From the NCBI GenBank assembly GCA_045639085.1, contig JAZUCM010000089.1:1-32547 (forward strand): a DNA stretch of 32,547 nt, in the 5' to 3' direction. Positions 15,633 to 23,795 of the stretch are shown piece by piece. A program made the position numbers and the translations under genes. The DNA comes from Gastranaerophilus sp045639085. GTDB taxonomy: Bacteria; Cyanobacteriota; Vampirovibrionia; Gastranaerophilales; Gastranaerophilaceae. Each line of letters starts with the position of its first letter. Positions within the stretch are counted from its first letter, which is position 1. The notes under the pieces were generated by a model. The model saw only the letters and a list, made by a program, of their open reading frames with translations. It had not been told where the DNA came from and made no database searches.

Positions 15633-15680
15633 GATAATATGAATTATACAAAATACAATAAAAGAATAAGAAGTTCAATA

Positions 15681-15690
15681 GGGGGGGGGG
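15681..15690 (+). repeat. G10 homopolymer in the prepilin leader
   Basis: Ten consecutive G in a strongly AT-rich region, between the promoter and the prepilin start. Runs of this length are prone to slipped-strand mispairing and could modulate the leader RNA or promoter output. It is outside the reading frame. Confidence 0.8.
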
Positions 15691-15787
15691 CGCGTCAAAG
15701 TCCTGATTATATCTGGCTTTGCGAGGGTAAATATACATGTTTTGCCGAGCTTCCGCCCCTGTTGATACAAGCGAGAAGGAGCATAAC

Positions 15788-16861
15788 ATGAGTAAAAAAA
15801 CAAACATTACGTACAAGAATGAGTCAATTTTCCATAACGACTTATTCGCTTATTCACTTATTGACTTATTCACTTTTGTGAAACCGCTCCGCGGTTTCAC
15901 GATGGCAGAGATACTTTTATCCCTAACAATCATCGGCGTTGTAGCCGCAATCACGCTGCCGTCACTAATGGCGAACATTAACGAACGCACATGGAACACA
16001 CAAAGGAAAGCGCTTTACGCGAGAATGAGCCAAGCGATTGCAATGATGCCACAATTGAACGGTTATGGAGAATACGAAGGCACAAATACAGATGGTTCTG
16101 TAACTGCAACAAAAGACACGGCTGCCGAGGCGTTCTTGACTGAAGGTCTTTCAAAAGTATTAAAAATCAACAACATTTGCGACGCTGCACATTTAGCTGA
16201 TTGCGGAATTGCAGCGTCATTTACAAACTTGGCGGGCTCCACAAAAACCTGGCCGACAAAATTATCTGAATTAAATAGTTTGTTTACGGGTAGTTATGAT
16301 AATAATGGTCCAGCGGAAGGTGGAGATATTTTTCGAAATCCACAAAATTATATTGACACTAAGGCTGCGGCATTTGAGACTCAAAATGGTGAAACAATTG
16401 TTCTCTATTATAACCCCTACTGTAATGGTGACAATGAAGGTAATGTTGACCATTATACTCAACCCAAAATGTGTGCAAATTTTATCTATGACTTAAATGG
16501 AAATAAAAGACCAAATATTGTAGGTAAAGATATTGGTTTTATTACGGCCCTTTATCCAACCGATTCCAACGTAGTAGCACCATACGCGCTTGCAACCAAT
16601 GCAGCTACATCAGTAGCACAAACTGAGGCGAGTACAGCCTGTACTGCACAAGACCCTGAAAGTAGACTCCCAAATCGAGACGAATTAACCTCAATGTTTT
16701 ACAATAAAGAACTTCTCGGGGTTGCGAGTGGTTATTTTTGGTCCAGTTCTGTCATCTCAACTGGTGAGTCTGGCAAGGCTTGGAATTTGTGTTTTCAGGT
16801 GGGTAATCGTTACCCACTCATAAGGTCTGCCACTTACAACGTAAGGTGTGTTAAGCGTTAA
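15788..16861 (+). CDS. Type IV prepilin-like protein with variable-type C-terminal domain
   Basis: A 357-aa secreted or pilus protein. The prepilin site is clear: KPLRG-FTMAEILLSLTIIG, with cleavage after G36, F37 becoming residue 1 and E41 the conserved Glu, followed by the hydrophobic helix. The leader before the site is unusually long (36 aa), and part of it is encoded by an 8-bp repeat array and a perfect hairpin. The C-terminal 43 residues (YFW..., GESGKAWN, VRCVKR) look like the DUF1566/FISUMP-type ligand-binding fold. I chose ATG 15788 because AAGGAG lies six bases upstream; an in-frame ATG at 15737 lacks an RBS. Prepilin peptidase would process it; target unknown. Confidence 0.85.
   Translation: MSKKTNITYKNESIFHNDLFAYSLIDLFTFVKPLRGFTMAEILLSLTIIGVVAAITLPSLMANINERTWNTQRKALYARMSQAIAMMPQLNGYGEYEGTNTDGSVTATKDTAAEAFLTEGLSKVLKINNICDAAHLADCGIAASFTNLAGSTKTWPTKLSELNSLFTGSYDNNGPAEGGDIFRNPQNYIDTKAAAFETQNGETIVLYYNPYCNGDNEGNVDHYTQPKMCANFIYDLNGNKRPNIVGKDIGFITALYPTDSNVVAPYALATNAATSVAQTEASTACTAQDPESRLPNRDELTSMFYNKELLGVASGYFWSSSVISTGESGKAWNLCFQVGNRYPLIRSATYNVRCVKR
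15842..15873 (-). repeat. 8-bp repeat array inside the prepilin leader
   Basis: On the minus strand, four contiguous units: GTGAATAA, GTCAATAA, GTGAATAA, GCGAATAA. They belong to the same family as the intergenic array at 32348-32412. Read on the plus strand they encode the leader segment of the prepilin, just before the signal-peptidase site. Confidence 0.75.
15878..15900 (+). repeat. Perfect 10-bp hairpin in the prepilin leader
   Basis: GTGAAACCGC (15878-15887), loop TCC, GCGGTTTCAC (15891-15900). It encodes VKPLRGFT across the cleavage site, so the stem is both coding and structural. Confidence 0.8.
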
Positions 16862-16866
16862 TTTAA

Positions 16867-16902
16867 AACAAATCCCTCGGCGAGTATGTCGAGGGATTTG
16901 TT
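16867..16902. terminator. Bidirectional terminator between prepilin and rqcH
   Basis: A 13-bp perfect stem, AACAAATCCCTCG (16867-16879) with CGAGGGATTTGTT (16890-16902). It overlaps the rqcH stop codon and serves both convergent genes. Confidence 0.8.
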
Positions 16903-18487
16903 AGTCAATAATTATTTCCTGTTCGCCTTTGTATGTGACGTAGCCGAGTGGGGCTTTTGGGGGCTTTTTTAGGTTTTTTCGTTTGGTGTAAATTACTCCG
17001 ACTTTTGATGAGTTTTTTGCGCTGGAATATTCTTTTGCAAGTTGTGCGCATTTTAATATTATTTCGTCGGTTGGGGTTGGGCATTTTAAAAGCAGGTGTG
17101 AGCCGGCGCAACCGTGAGTGTGGAACCAGTAGTCCTCATCTTTTGACAGTTTGGAAACTATTAGGTCGTTTTGTCTGTTGTTGCGGCCGATGTAAACTTT
17201 GTGGCCGCAAACTTCCGTTTCAAGCGGTTGCGTGGCTTGAAGTTTTTCTTTTTTTGCCGGTTGAAATATTGGAAGGAGTTCGTTTTTTATTTCCTGTAAC
17301 TCTTCGATTGATAGGGCGTTGTTTATGGAATAAAGGGTTTGTGCGAAATATTCCAGTTGAATTTCGTTTTCGGCGAGCATTTCGGATATTTTTTCGGTTG
17401 TTTTTTTAGATTTGTTGTAGCGCTTGTAGAACTTGTTTGCGTTATCTTTGAGCGATAATTGTGGGTCGAGTTCGATTGTGATATTGGTGTTGGTTTCCCA
17501 GTCCAAGACGGTGATTTGTGGAGTGAAATCGGCCAAATTGTAAAGGTTTGCCATAATTAAATCCCCGAATTTACGATATTTTTGGCTTTCAGTTTCCTTT
17601 TTTAATTGTTCTTGCATTAATTCGTGATTTTTTTGGTGTTTGGATAATTTTTTGTTTGCAAGGGTGTAAAGCTCTCCGGATAGGGATTTTAGTTTGTTTT
17701 TTTGAATATGGTGGGCGAAATATTCGTCAATCATTTCGTTGATATTTTGTTTTGGGGTGGCATTTTGCAAAAGTTGTTCAAATAGGGTGAATTCGTTGAA
17801 ATCAGCAGAGATTGCGGGCGCCACGCTTTGAAGGGTTACAAAAGTTTTTAGTTCGTCAAGCGAACGGTTTTTGCATTGGTTGGCGAAAGCTTTTGAAAAG
17901 AAGTAAAAATTTTCGAGAGGCTCAATGATTTCGCCTTGAATATTTAGGATATCGAGTTTGTGTTGTTTAGGCGGGTAGATGTAGGGTAAAGTTCCCGCCA
18001 TTTCGCGTTCGCGGCTTTTTTCGCTTCCGACGTTGTGCGCGCAGCCGATAATGATATTTGTATCGGCGTTATATAGAACGATGTTGGAGTGTTTTCCCAT
18101 GAGTTCTATGGCCAGACAAAGTTCTATTTTTTCTTGTAGTTCGTTAAATGTTTCAACGTAAATTTCAAAAATTCGTTCGTAGTTTGGTTGATTGATTTTG
18201 ACGATTTTAGCGTTTTCGAGGTATTTTCGCAGTTGCATACAGAACATTGGCGGTTTTAGGGGGATTTCGAGGGCGCGTTGTTGTTCTGTTTGGGCATTGA
18301 TAAAGCAAAGATGGTGGAATTGTGGGTTGATATTTACGTAAAATTTACGTGTTTCTCCGTTGTTACGCAGGGAAAAAAGCAATTCCCGTCTTGTCGGTTG
18401 TTGGATTTTTTGAATTCTGCAACCGATAAAAAAATCTTTGTTTTCTTGTATAAAAGCTTTTAGTGTCAGGCTGTCAAATGTAATCAT
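16901..18487 (-). CDS. rqcH: RqcH/NFACT-family ribosome quality-control protein
   Basis: The bacterial Rqc2 homologue, which binds obstructed 50S subunits and recruits tRNA-Ala to add C-terminal alanine tails that mark nascent chains for degradation. The 528-aa chain has the NFACT-N domain (MITFDSLTLKAFIQEN; CMQLRKYLENAKI; IELMGKHSNIVLYN), a central coiled coil and the NFACT-R domain (VYIGRNNRQNDLIVSKLS, DYWFHTHGCAGSHLLL). The usual Asp-Arg pair of the N-domain appears as E104-R105. A TATAAT ends six bases before the ATG and there is no Shine-Dalgarno, so the mRNA may be leaderless. Older names are FbpA or fibronectin-binding protein. Confidence 0.93.
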   Translation of the reverse strand: MITFDSLTLKAFIQENKDFFIGCRIQKIQQPTRRELLFSLRNNGETRKFYVNINPQFHHLCFINAQTEQQRALEIPLKPPMFCMQLRKYLENAKIVKINQPNYERIFEIYVETFNELQEKIELCLAIELMGKHSNIVLYNADTNIIIGCAHNVGSEKSREREMAGTLPYIYPPKQHKLDILNIQGEIIEPLENFYFFSKAFANQCKNRSLDELKTFVTLQSVAPAISADFNEFTLFEQLLQNATPKQNINEMIDEYFAHHIQKNKLKSLSGELYTLANKKLSKHQKNHELMQEQLKKETESQKYRKFGDLIMANLYNLADFTPQITVLDWETNTNITIELDPQLSLKDNANKFYKRYNKSKKTTEKISEMLAENEIQLEYFAQTLYSINNALSIEELQEIKNELLPIFQPAKKEKLQATQPLETEVCGHKVYIGRNNRQNDLIVSKLSKDEDYWFHTHGCAGSHLLLKCPTPTDEIILKCAQLAKEYSSAKNSSKVGVIYTKRKNLKKPPKAPLGYVTYKGEQEIIID

Positions 18488-18499
18488 GGTTTGATTATA
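18485..18499 (-). promoter_or_regulatory. Extended -10 placed for a leaderless rqcH mRNA
   Basis: On the minus strand: TGCTATAAT (hexamer at 18499-18494), then six bases, then the ATG at 18487. TG-n-TATAAT is a full extended -10. No ribosome-binding site fits in the gap. Confidence 0.55.
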
Positions 18500-18647
18500 G
18501 CATAAATTTGGGGTTTTATTGTCGTTATTTATACTTTTGTATAATCTTTCTACTACTTTAGTATGAACTTTTGTGAAAATCGCTAAAGTTTTTCAAATTT
18601 GTGCCGAAAGAATAATTAATAAAGTATGTTTAGAAGGAAAGTAGAGA

Positions 18648-19907
18648 ATGAAAAATAAAGAAAACGGGGTTTCGCTATTTGCTCAATCAGAGTTTCTGCT
18701 TGACAGTAATCCAATGGAAGAACTATTTGCGCTAAATTTGGGCGATTTTCTTTCCGAACATTTGATTTCGGCTGATTTGGTTGCGAAAATCGGTTCTCAC
18801 GATAAAAATAAGCGCTCAAGATTAGTTGAGCAAATTAAAGAGTTGACGGCGATTTATTCTTCAAATAAGACGCTTTCTTTGTTGAGTATTGCATCTCGTG
18901 AGGAAGAGTCTGCGATTTATGATTCAATTGCGGCCTCTATTGCTAAAATGCTTGAGATTAAGGCTTGTAAAATTTATTTGAAAACAGAGTTTGTCAAGTC
19001 CAATTCAAATCGAAAACATTTGCTTGTGGGCAAATATTCAGCCTTTACGGTGGAAAAAGATTTGGTGAAAGATGTTTTGGCTGACGGTAAAATTCATAAA
19101 TGCAAAAGTTCGGTGTTTATTCCGATGAAAAATAATATTCAAACTATTGGCGTTATCCTTTTGGCGAACGATAAGCCGATTGCAAAAGAGTATGTTGCGC
19201 TGACTGAGACTATCGGACGACTTTTTGCAACGTCATTGGCTTTACAAGCGGAGATGGATTTGTCTGAAACTTTGATTGCGGATGAAAATTCAGCTGAGCG
19301 TGAATTGAAAAATGTTCGTGGTGAGTTGACTGCGTTAATCGCTGATTTGTGTGATTATCAACAAGAATTTGTGGAACGTTTGGCATCTGCTGTCGATATG
19401 AAAGGGCAGTATAAGGTTTCACATTCTCAAAACACGGCTAACGTCGCGAAGCTTATTTGTCGCGAGTTGAAATTGAACGAAAAGACAACCGACCTTATTT
19501 ATTATGCAGGTTTGCTTCAAAATATCGGTAAAATAGCGGTTTCTGAAAAATTATTCAACACGAAAGGTAAGTTGAGTGCGAAAGAATTGAAGAAAATCCA
19601 GGCAAATACAAATGTTGGTGTTCATTTCTTGATGAATATTAATTTCTTGTCAGAGGTTGTTCCATATATTACGTACAGAACGGAACGTGTTGACGGAACA
19701 GGTGAGCCTGAAGGTCTGAAAGGCCAATCAATTCCGCTTGGCTCAAGAATTATTGCTGCTGCTGATGCATTTAGTGCGCTGACATCAGACAGACCGTTTA
19801 GAAAGGCTCTGCCGGTCGATAAAGCGCTTGAAATTATGAAAGAAGAAGTAGGACAAAAGTGGGATGTCGTTGTGGTTAACGCGCTCGCTGATGCTGTTAG
19901 AAAGTAA
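18648..19907 (+). CDS. GAF domain plus degenerate HD-GYP domain protein
   Basis: A 419-aa cytoplasmic protein with no transmembrane helix. Residues about 70-200 look like a GAF sensor domain. Residues about 235-419 follow the HD-GYP fold, normally a c-di-GMP phosphodiesterase, but key residues are changed. The HD pair is Q291-N292 (LLQNIGKI), the HHE-type motif is YRTE (343-346), and GYP is GEP (352-354). The metal-binding residues are therefore largely lost and catalysis is unlikely; a binding or scaffolding role is inferred. AAGGAAAG precedes the ATG. A bidirectional terminator follows. Confidence 0.88.
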   Translation: MKNKENGVSLFAQSEFLLDSNPMEELFALNLGDFLSEHLISADLVAKIGSHDKNKRSRLVEQIKELTAIYSSNKTLSLLSIASREEESAIYDSIAASIAKMLEIKACKIYLKTEFVKSNSNRKHLLVGKYSAFTVEKDLVKDVLADGKIHKCKSSVFIPMKNNIQTIGVILLANDKPIAKEYVALTETIGRLFATSLALQAEMDLSETLIADENSAERELKNVRGELTALIADLCDYQQEFVERLASAVDMKGQYKVSHSQNTANVAKLICRELKLNEKTTDLIYYAGLLQNIGKIAVSEKLFNTKGKLSAKELKKIQANTNVGVHFLMNINFLSEVVPYITYRTERVDGTGEPEGLKGQSIPLGSRIIAAADAFSALTSDRPFRKALPVDKALEIMKEEVGQKWDVVVVNALADAVRK

Positions 19908-19924
19908 TAGAGATATTTGCTTAA

Positions 19925-19951
19925 AAAAGCCCTCGCTAGACGAGGGCTTTT
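19925..19951. terminator. Bidirectional terminator after the HD-GYP gene
   Basis: AAAAGCCCTCG (19925-19935), loop CTAGA, CGAGGGCTTTT (19941-19951). It gives an 11-bp stem with A and T tracts on both sides, between two convergent genes. Confidence 0.88.
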
Positions 19952-19955
19952 GTGT

Positions 19956-20567
19956 TTATATTGTTAATTGAAATCCGCCTTGCTCGGCATTTTGAAGCGT
20001 GCCACCTTCAAGTTTTGCGCGGATGTTTTTGATGTATTTGTATACATAATCCTTTGGCAATTCAAGCAGTGTTGCCAGGTCTTTTGCGTAAACGATGCTG
20101 TTTTTGTGTTCAAAGAAATAGTTGAAAACTCTTTGTTCACGGTCAGTGAGTGCTTTTTTGAACGCAACTTGAGAACCATTTTGTGCAATAGGTGTTTCTT
20201 TTTTAACACTTTTTTTATTTTCGGATTTTGAAGTTTTTCCGGGTGTTGATTTTTTTGTAACTTTTTCTTCTGAAGTATCTTCAAAGGTTTTTTCAATATT
20301 TTTGATAGAGAAAGGAGTTATGGAAATTTCTTTTTCTCTGTTCATTGCACGTTCAGCAATTGCGTTGAGTTTTTCGCCTCTCAAGTGTAAATGTGCGTCC
20401 ATATCTGAAGAAACAGGCTGCCCTTTCAAAACTATATCAGCTAAGTCGTGGCTAGGTTTTGATTCTTCAATTTTTTTGCCTAATCTGGCTGCAAATTCTT
20501 CTAATGTAATCTTTTCTAATGAGCTTCTCCATTGCTTAATCTCTTCTTTGCTCAGGTATTCCGACAT
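19956..20567 (-). CDS. Hypothetical protein with C-terminal winged-helix-like region
   Basis: A 203-aa protein of unknown family. The N-terminus (SEYLSKEEIKQWRSSLEKIT) and the segment near residue 60-90 are helical. Residues about 85-130 are a Lys/Ser/Thr-rich linker. The last 65 residues (LTDREQRVFNYFFEHKNSIV, then AKDLATLLELPKDYVYKYIKNIRAKLEGG) resemble a DNA-binding winged helix with a recognition helix, so a transcription factor is plausible but unproven. I chose the second of three nearby ATGs downstream of GAAGGAG, six bases away; longer starts overlap the ribosome-binding site. Confidence 0.75.
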   Translation of the reverse strand: MSEYLSKEEIKQWRSSLEKITLEEFAARLGKKIEESKPSHDLADIVLKGQPVSSDMDAHLHLRGEKLNAIAERAMNREKEISITPFSIKNIEKTFEDTSEEKVTKKSTPGKTSKSENKKSVKKETPIAQNGSQVAFKKALTDREQRVFNYFFEHKNSIVYAKDLATLLELPKDYVYKYIKNIRAKLEGGTLQNAEQGGFQLTI

Positions 20568-20678
20568 TGACATCTCCTTCAATAACTTACCACAAATACT
20601 AATCTAACATAAAACCTTTAAAAAAAAACAAAATGTTTCATAACGTAAATTTTTATTTTGTAATGTAACAATTTGAAA

Positions 20679-20702
20679 AAAGCCCCTTTTAAAAGGGGCT
20701 TT
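20679..20702 (-). terminator. Terminator of the polysaccharide operon
   Basis: AAAGCCCCTT, loop TTAA, AAGGGGCTTT, with a T-run downstream when read on the minus strand. It ends the leftward aminotransferase transcript. Confidence 0.85.
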
Positions 20703-20709
20703 ATTGTGT

Positions 20710-21834
20710 CTATACACCAACTTTTGATTTTGAAAGAGCGATACATTCTTTCAGGGTTGTTGCTACCGTGATTTGTTCTTCGTCGGTGAGTTCCGGGAAC
20801 ATCGGAAGTGAAATTACCATATCTGTGTTGTCTTCTGATATCGGTAAAGAGCCTTTGCCAACACCCAAATACTCGTGAACCTTTTGCAAGTGAAGAGGGA
20901 TTGGGTAGTATAACATTGCGCCGATTCCGCGTTCTTGAAGCATTTTGTGAACTTCGTCGCGGTTAGGAATTTTTACCGTGTATTGGTGGTAAACACAGTA
21001 TGTGTTGTCTAATTCTCTTGGTGTTTGAACGTCTGCGCAATCTGCTAAAAGTTCGTTGTAGCGGGCTGCGTGAGCGCGTCTTTGAGAGTTCCATTCGTCG
21101 ATATAGTTCAATTTCACTCTCAAAATTGCCGCTTGAATTTCGTCAAGTCTGCTGTTTACACCGATTTCGTCGTGGTGGTAACGGATAGCGCCGCCGTGGT
21201 TGCGCAAAGCAATCATTCTGTCACGGAGTTTTTCGCTGTTAGTAGTTGCTAAACCGCCGTCGCCCATTCCTCCGAGGTTTTTGGTAGGGTAGAAGCTGTA
21301 GCAACCGATTTCACCGAATGTTCCGACCATTTGACCTTTGTATTTTGCGCCGATTGCTTGGCAGCAGTCTTCGATGACGTGAAGGTTATGGCGTTTTGCG
21401 ACGTCCATAATTTTATCCATATCGCAAGGTTGACCGTACAAGTGAACCGGGATAATCGCTTTTGTTTTAGGAGTGATTGCAGCCTCAAGTTTTGACGCAT
21501 CCAGGTTGAATGTATCAGGGTCGATGTCTACGAATACAGGTTTTGCGCCGACAATACCGATTGCTTCGGTTGTCGCAACAAATGTAAATGCTACCGTAAT
21601 AACCTCATCACCTGCGCCGATATCCAATGCGCGAAGTGCTAAGTGAAGTGCGTCTGTTCCTGAGTTCAAACCTACAGTATACTTGCAGCCGATATATTCT
21701 GCCAATTCTTGTTCTAAGGCTTTGCAATTAGGGCCTAGAATGTAAGAACCTGAACGCAATACTTCGCAAACCGCTTTTTCGACTTCTGCACCAATTTTGG
21801 CATATTGTCTTTTTGAATCTAAAATAGGTATCAT
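20710..21834 (-). CDS. DegT/DnrJ/EryC1/StrS sugar aminotransferase
   Basis: A PLP-dependent aminotransferase that adds an amino group to a nucleotide-linked keto-sugar for surface polysaccharides. The 374-aa length is normal. It shows GLNSGTDALHLALRAL near residue 56, EDCCQAIGAKYKG and the PLP lysine K185 in SFYPTKNLGGMGDGG. AAAGGAG lies upstream of the ATG. It is the last gene of a leftward group with a heptose kinase and an O-antigen ligase, consistent with an O-antigen or LPS role. The exact sugar (Qui3N, Fuc3N, 4-amino or other) cannot be read from sequence. Confidence 0.93.
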   Translation of the reverse strand: MIPILDSKRQYAKIGAEVEKAVCEVLRSGSYILGPNCKALEQELAEYIGCKYTVGLNSGTDALHLALRALDIGAGDEVITVAFTFVATTEAIGIVGAKPVFVDIDPDTFNLDASKLEAAITPKTKAIIPVHLYGQPCDMDKIMDVAKRHNLHVIEDCCQAIGAKYKGQMVGTFGEIGCYSFYPTKNLGGMGDGGLATTNSEKLRDRMIALRNHGGAIRYHHDEIGVNSRLDEIQAAILRVKLNYIDEWNSQRRAHAARYNELLADCADVQTPRELDNTYCVYHQYTVKIPNRDEVHKMLQERGIGAMLYYPIPLHLQKVHEYLGVGKGSLPISEDNTDMVISLPMFPELTDEEQITVATTLKECIALSKSKVGV

Positions 21835-21912
21835 AAAAATCTCCTTTTACTTCTTATCTGCAATATCCTATATGTTAATTTTATCACACAATTAGTGGGT
21901 CTTTATAAAAAA

Positions 21913-23235
21913 TTAATGTCTGGCGTTTTCTTGTTGGCAAAGCCCAGAAATTAAAGCCATCATTACCCAGAAAATTATTTGAATTTGCGGCCTGAAAAAG
22001 ACCGTATCGACCATCCCGTGCGCCATTGTGCCTATTAGTGCAACAAGAGCGATACTTGAGAGAATGATGTTTTCTATTCTTTGCGATGTTAAGATATATT
22101 TCACGCAAGAAAAAATTTGCATGCCCAGGTATGCTAAAAATGCAATCAAAGCAAAAATCCCGCTTTCAACCGCGGTTTCAAGGTAAATATTGTATGCGCT
22201 AAGCGCGTCGAACCCTGTTTTCATATACAAACCATAGATTTCGCGAAAATTTTTGTTTCCGACGCCAATTCCTAAAAGCCAATTGTCTTGAAACATTTGC
22301 CAAGATGACTGGTAAACGTTGAATCTGAATGAGTTTGACGAATCCTGTCTCATCGCAAAGATGGATAAAATTCTGGCCCGCAAAGACGTACTTGAAAGAA
22401 TTAGGGCGGTAACAATCATCATGCCTGTACTCACGACGGAAAGATAAATTTTCTTATAATTGTGCCAAAAGAATTTCAGTGAAATTCCAAGCACGGTAAG
22501 TGTCATTGCGAAAAATGCCACGTAAGCTCCGCGACAGCCGGTGAATACCAACGATAATATTCCGGCAATAGTTCCCAGGCCAAAAAGTAAGGCTATTTTG
22601 TAATACTTTTTTGCCCCAAGCCAAATAGTTAAACCCAAGCACGTTGGTAGTGTAACCACTAAATATCCCCCAAAAAGATTTGGGTTAAATGGCTGCAATG
22701 TCCCGTAAACTCTTGTCATAATCTGTTCAGGGTTTAAGTTGCTAACATCTTGCCAGCCCGCAATCGCTTGTACATGGGTGAAATTCTGTAAAAAAGCCAC
22801 CGCACTTTCAAAAAATACTCCAAGAGCGATGATAAATAGCGTTGCAATTCCGTATCTTAAATTGCTTTTAAATAGTTGTGCAACCGAAAAATAAAAAAGT
22901 ATGTAGGTAACAGTTTTTAAAAAACCTTTCAAGCTTAGTCCAAAAAGCGTTGAGCCGCAAAGGCTTATGAAAACAATTAGAAAAAATATTAACAAGCACC
23001 ATTCCGCAGGTAGCATTTTAATCCTTGCGTTTGGGGTGATTAAAAGCTTTACGGCTGTTAAGCCTGCGACGGTAAGAGCGCCAAGTCCGATTATCCCGGA
23101 TGACATAACAAGTGAGGCTGAAAGTGTGCCAATCAGCGCTAAGAAAATTAAAATATCAATCCTTTGTAATAGGTAACTGTTTTGATACAGTACGTTTGTT
23201 TTTGTTTGTATTACTCTTAATAAATTATTGAACAT
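21913..23235 (-). CDS. O-antigen ligase/polymerase family membrane protein
   Basis: A 440-aa polytopic membrane protein with about 10-12 hydrophobic segments. A long periplasmic-type loop precedes LGIGVGNKNFREIYGLY, the segment conserved in the Wzy/WaaL (O-antigen_lig) family, and the C-terminus has AHGMVDTVFFRPQIQIIFW. Such proteins polymerise O-units or attach O-antigen to lipid A-core. Its start overlaps the end of the DUF4330 gene by 11 bp, so the two are translationally coupled. The cyanobacterial IctB group is a distant alternative within the same superfamily. Confidence 0.88.
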   Translation of the reverse strand: MFNNLLRVIQTKTNVLYQNSYLLQRIDILIFLALIGTLSASLVMSSGIIGLGALTVAGLTAVKLLITPNARIKMLPAEWCLLIFFLIVFISLCGSTLFGLSLKGFLKTVTYILFYFSVAQLFKSNLRYGIATLFIIALGVFFESAVAFLQNFTHVQAIAGWQDVSNLNPEQIMTRVYGTLQPFNPNLFGGYLVVTLPTCLGLTIWLGAKKYYKIALLFGLGTIAGILSLVFTGCRGAYVAFFAMTLTVLGISLKFFWHNYKKIYLSVVSTGMMIVTALILSSTSLRARILSIFAMRQDSSNSFRFNVYQSSWQMFQDNWLLGIGVGNKNFREIYGLYMKTGFDALSAYNIYLETAVESGIFALIAFLAYLGMQIFSCVKYILTSQRIENIILSSIALVALIGTMAHGMVDTVFFRPQIQIIFWVMMALISGLCQQENARH

Positions 23236-23782
23236 CTTGTCCTATTGAGTTTATAACTTTATTTAATTCGTCGTCCGTTGTAATATGTACAATTTGTAAG
23301 TCAGAAACAGTGCCGCCAAATCTGTAATTACGTCCTTCTAGTGTTATAGGGAGCCCGATTTTTATTTTGTTTCCGCCGACAACCGCGCCGTCTTTTGTTA
23401 TTTTTGCCGTATCGTTTAAAACAACTATCGCGTCATAAACCCCCGGCAGTGAAATGTCTTCTACTGCAACAAAACTTTTTCCGTTCAATGCCGGCATGAG
23501 TTGTTTACGTTTTTCTGCCTTAACGTCGACTATTTCAAGTTCGGTGTAAGGGACGTTTCTTATTGTTATGAAAGCTTTTTCTCCGGCTTTGATTGGCATA
23601 TCGTTGCCCGTGTATGTTAGGCCGCGAATACATACTGTAAATGAAATTTTTGATGTCGCCTCAATTTGTTTTGATGCGGTTTGGCGGAAATTTTTTGTTG
23701 TGAATATTCCGACTAAACCTGCAATAAGCAGTAAGCCAATAATTACATAATCAACTATTTTTAATTTTTTTATAAAATGCAT
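23225..23782 (-). CDS. DUF4330 family membrane-anchored protein
   Basis: A 185-aa protein with one N-terminal membrane helix (VDYVIIGLLLIAGLVGIFTT, residues 10-29) and an extracytoplasmic beta-rich domain. The layout matches DUF4330, a family typical of Cyanobacteria and their relatives; its function is unknown. AAAGGAAAA lies upstream of the ATG. It is 13 bp downstream of the heptose kinase and overlaps the O-antigen ligase gene, suggesting a part in envelope polysaccharide assembly or export. Confidence 0.8.
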   Translation of the reverse strand: MHFIKKLKIVDYVIIGLLLIAGLVGIFTTKNFRQTASKQIEATSKISFTVCIRGLTYTGNDMPIKAGEKAFITIRNVPYTELEIVDVKAEKRKQLMPALNGKSFVAVEDISLPGVYDAIVVLNDTAKITKDGAVVGGNKIKIGLPITLEGRNYRFGGTVSDLQIVHITTDDELNKVINSIGQDVQ

Positions 23783-23795
23783 TTTGAATTTTCCT

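Noticed and set aside
16948..17409. 153-aa plus-strand open frame opposite rqcH
   Set aside because: Antisense to the conserved C-terminal part of rqcH, with improbable Leu/Phe/Arg composition.
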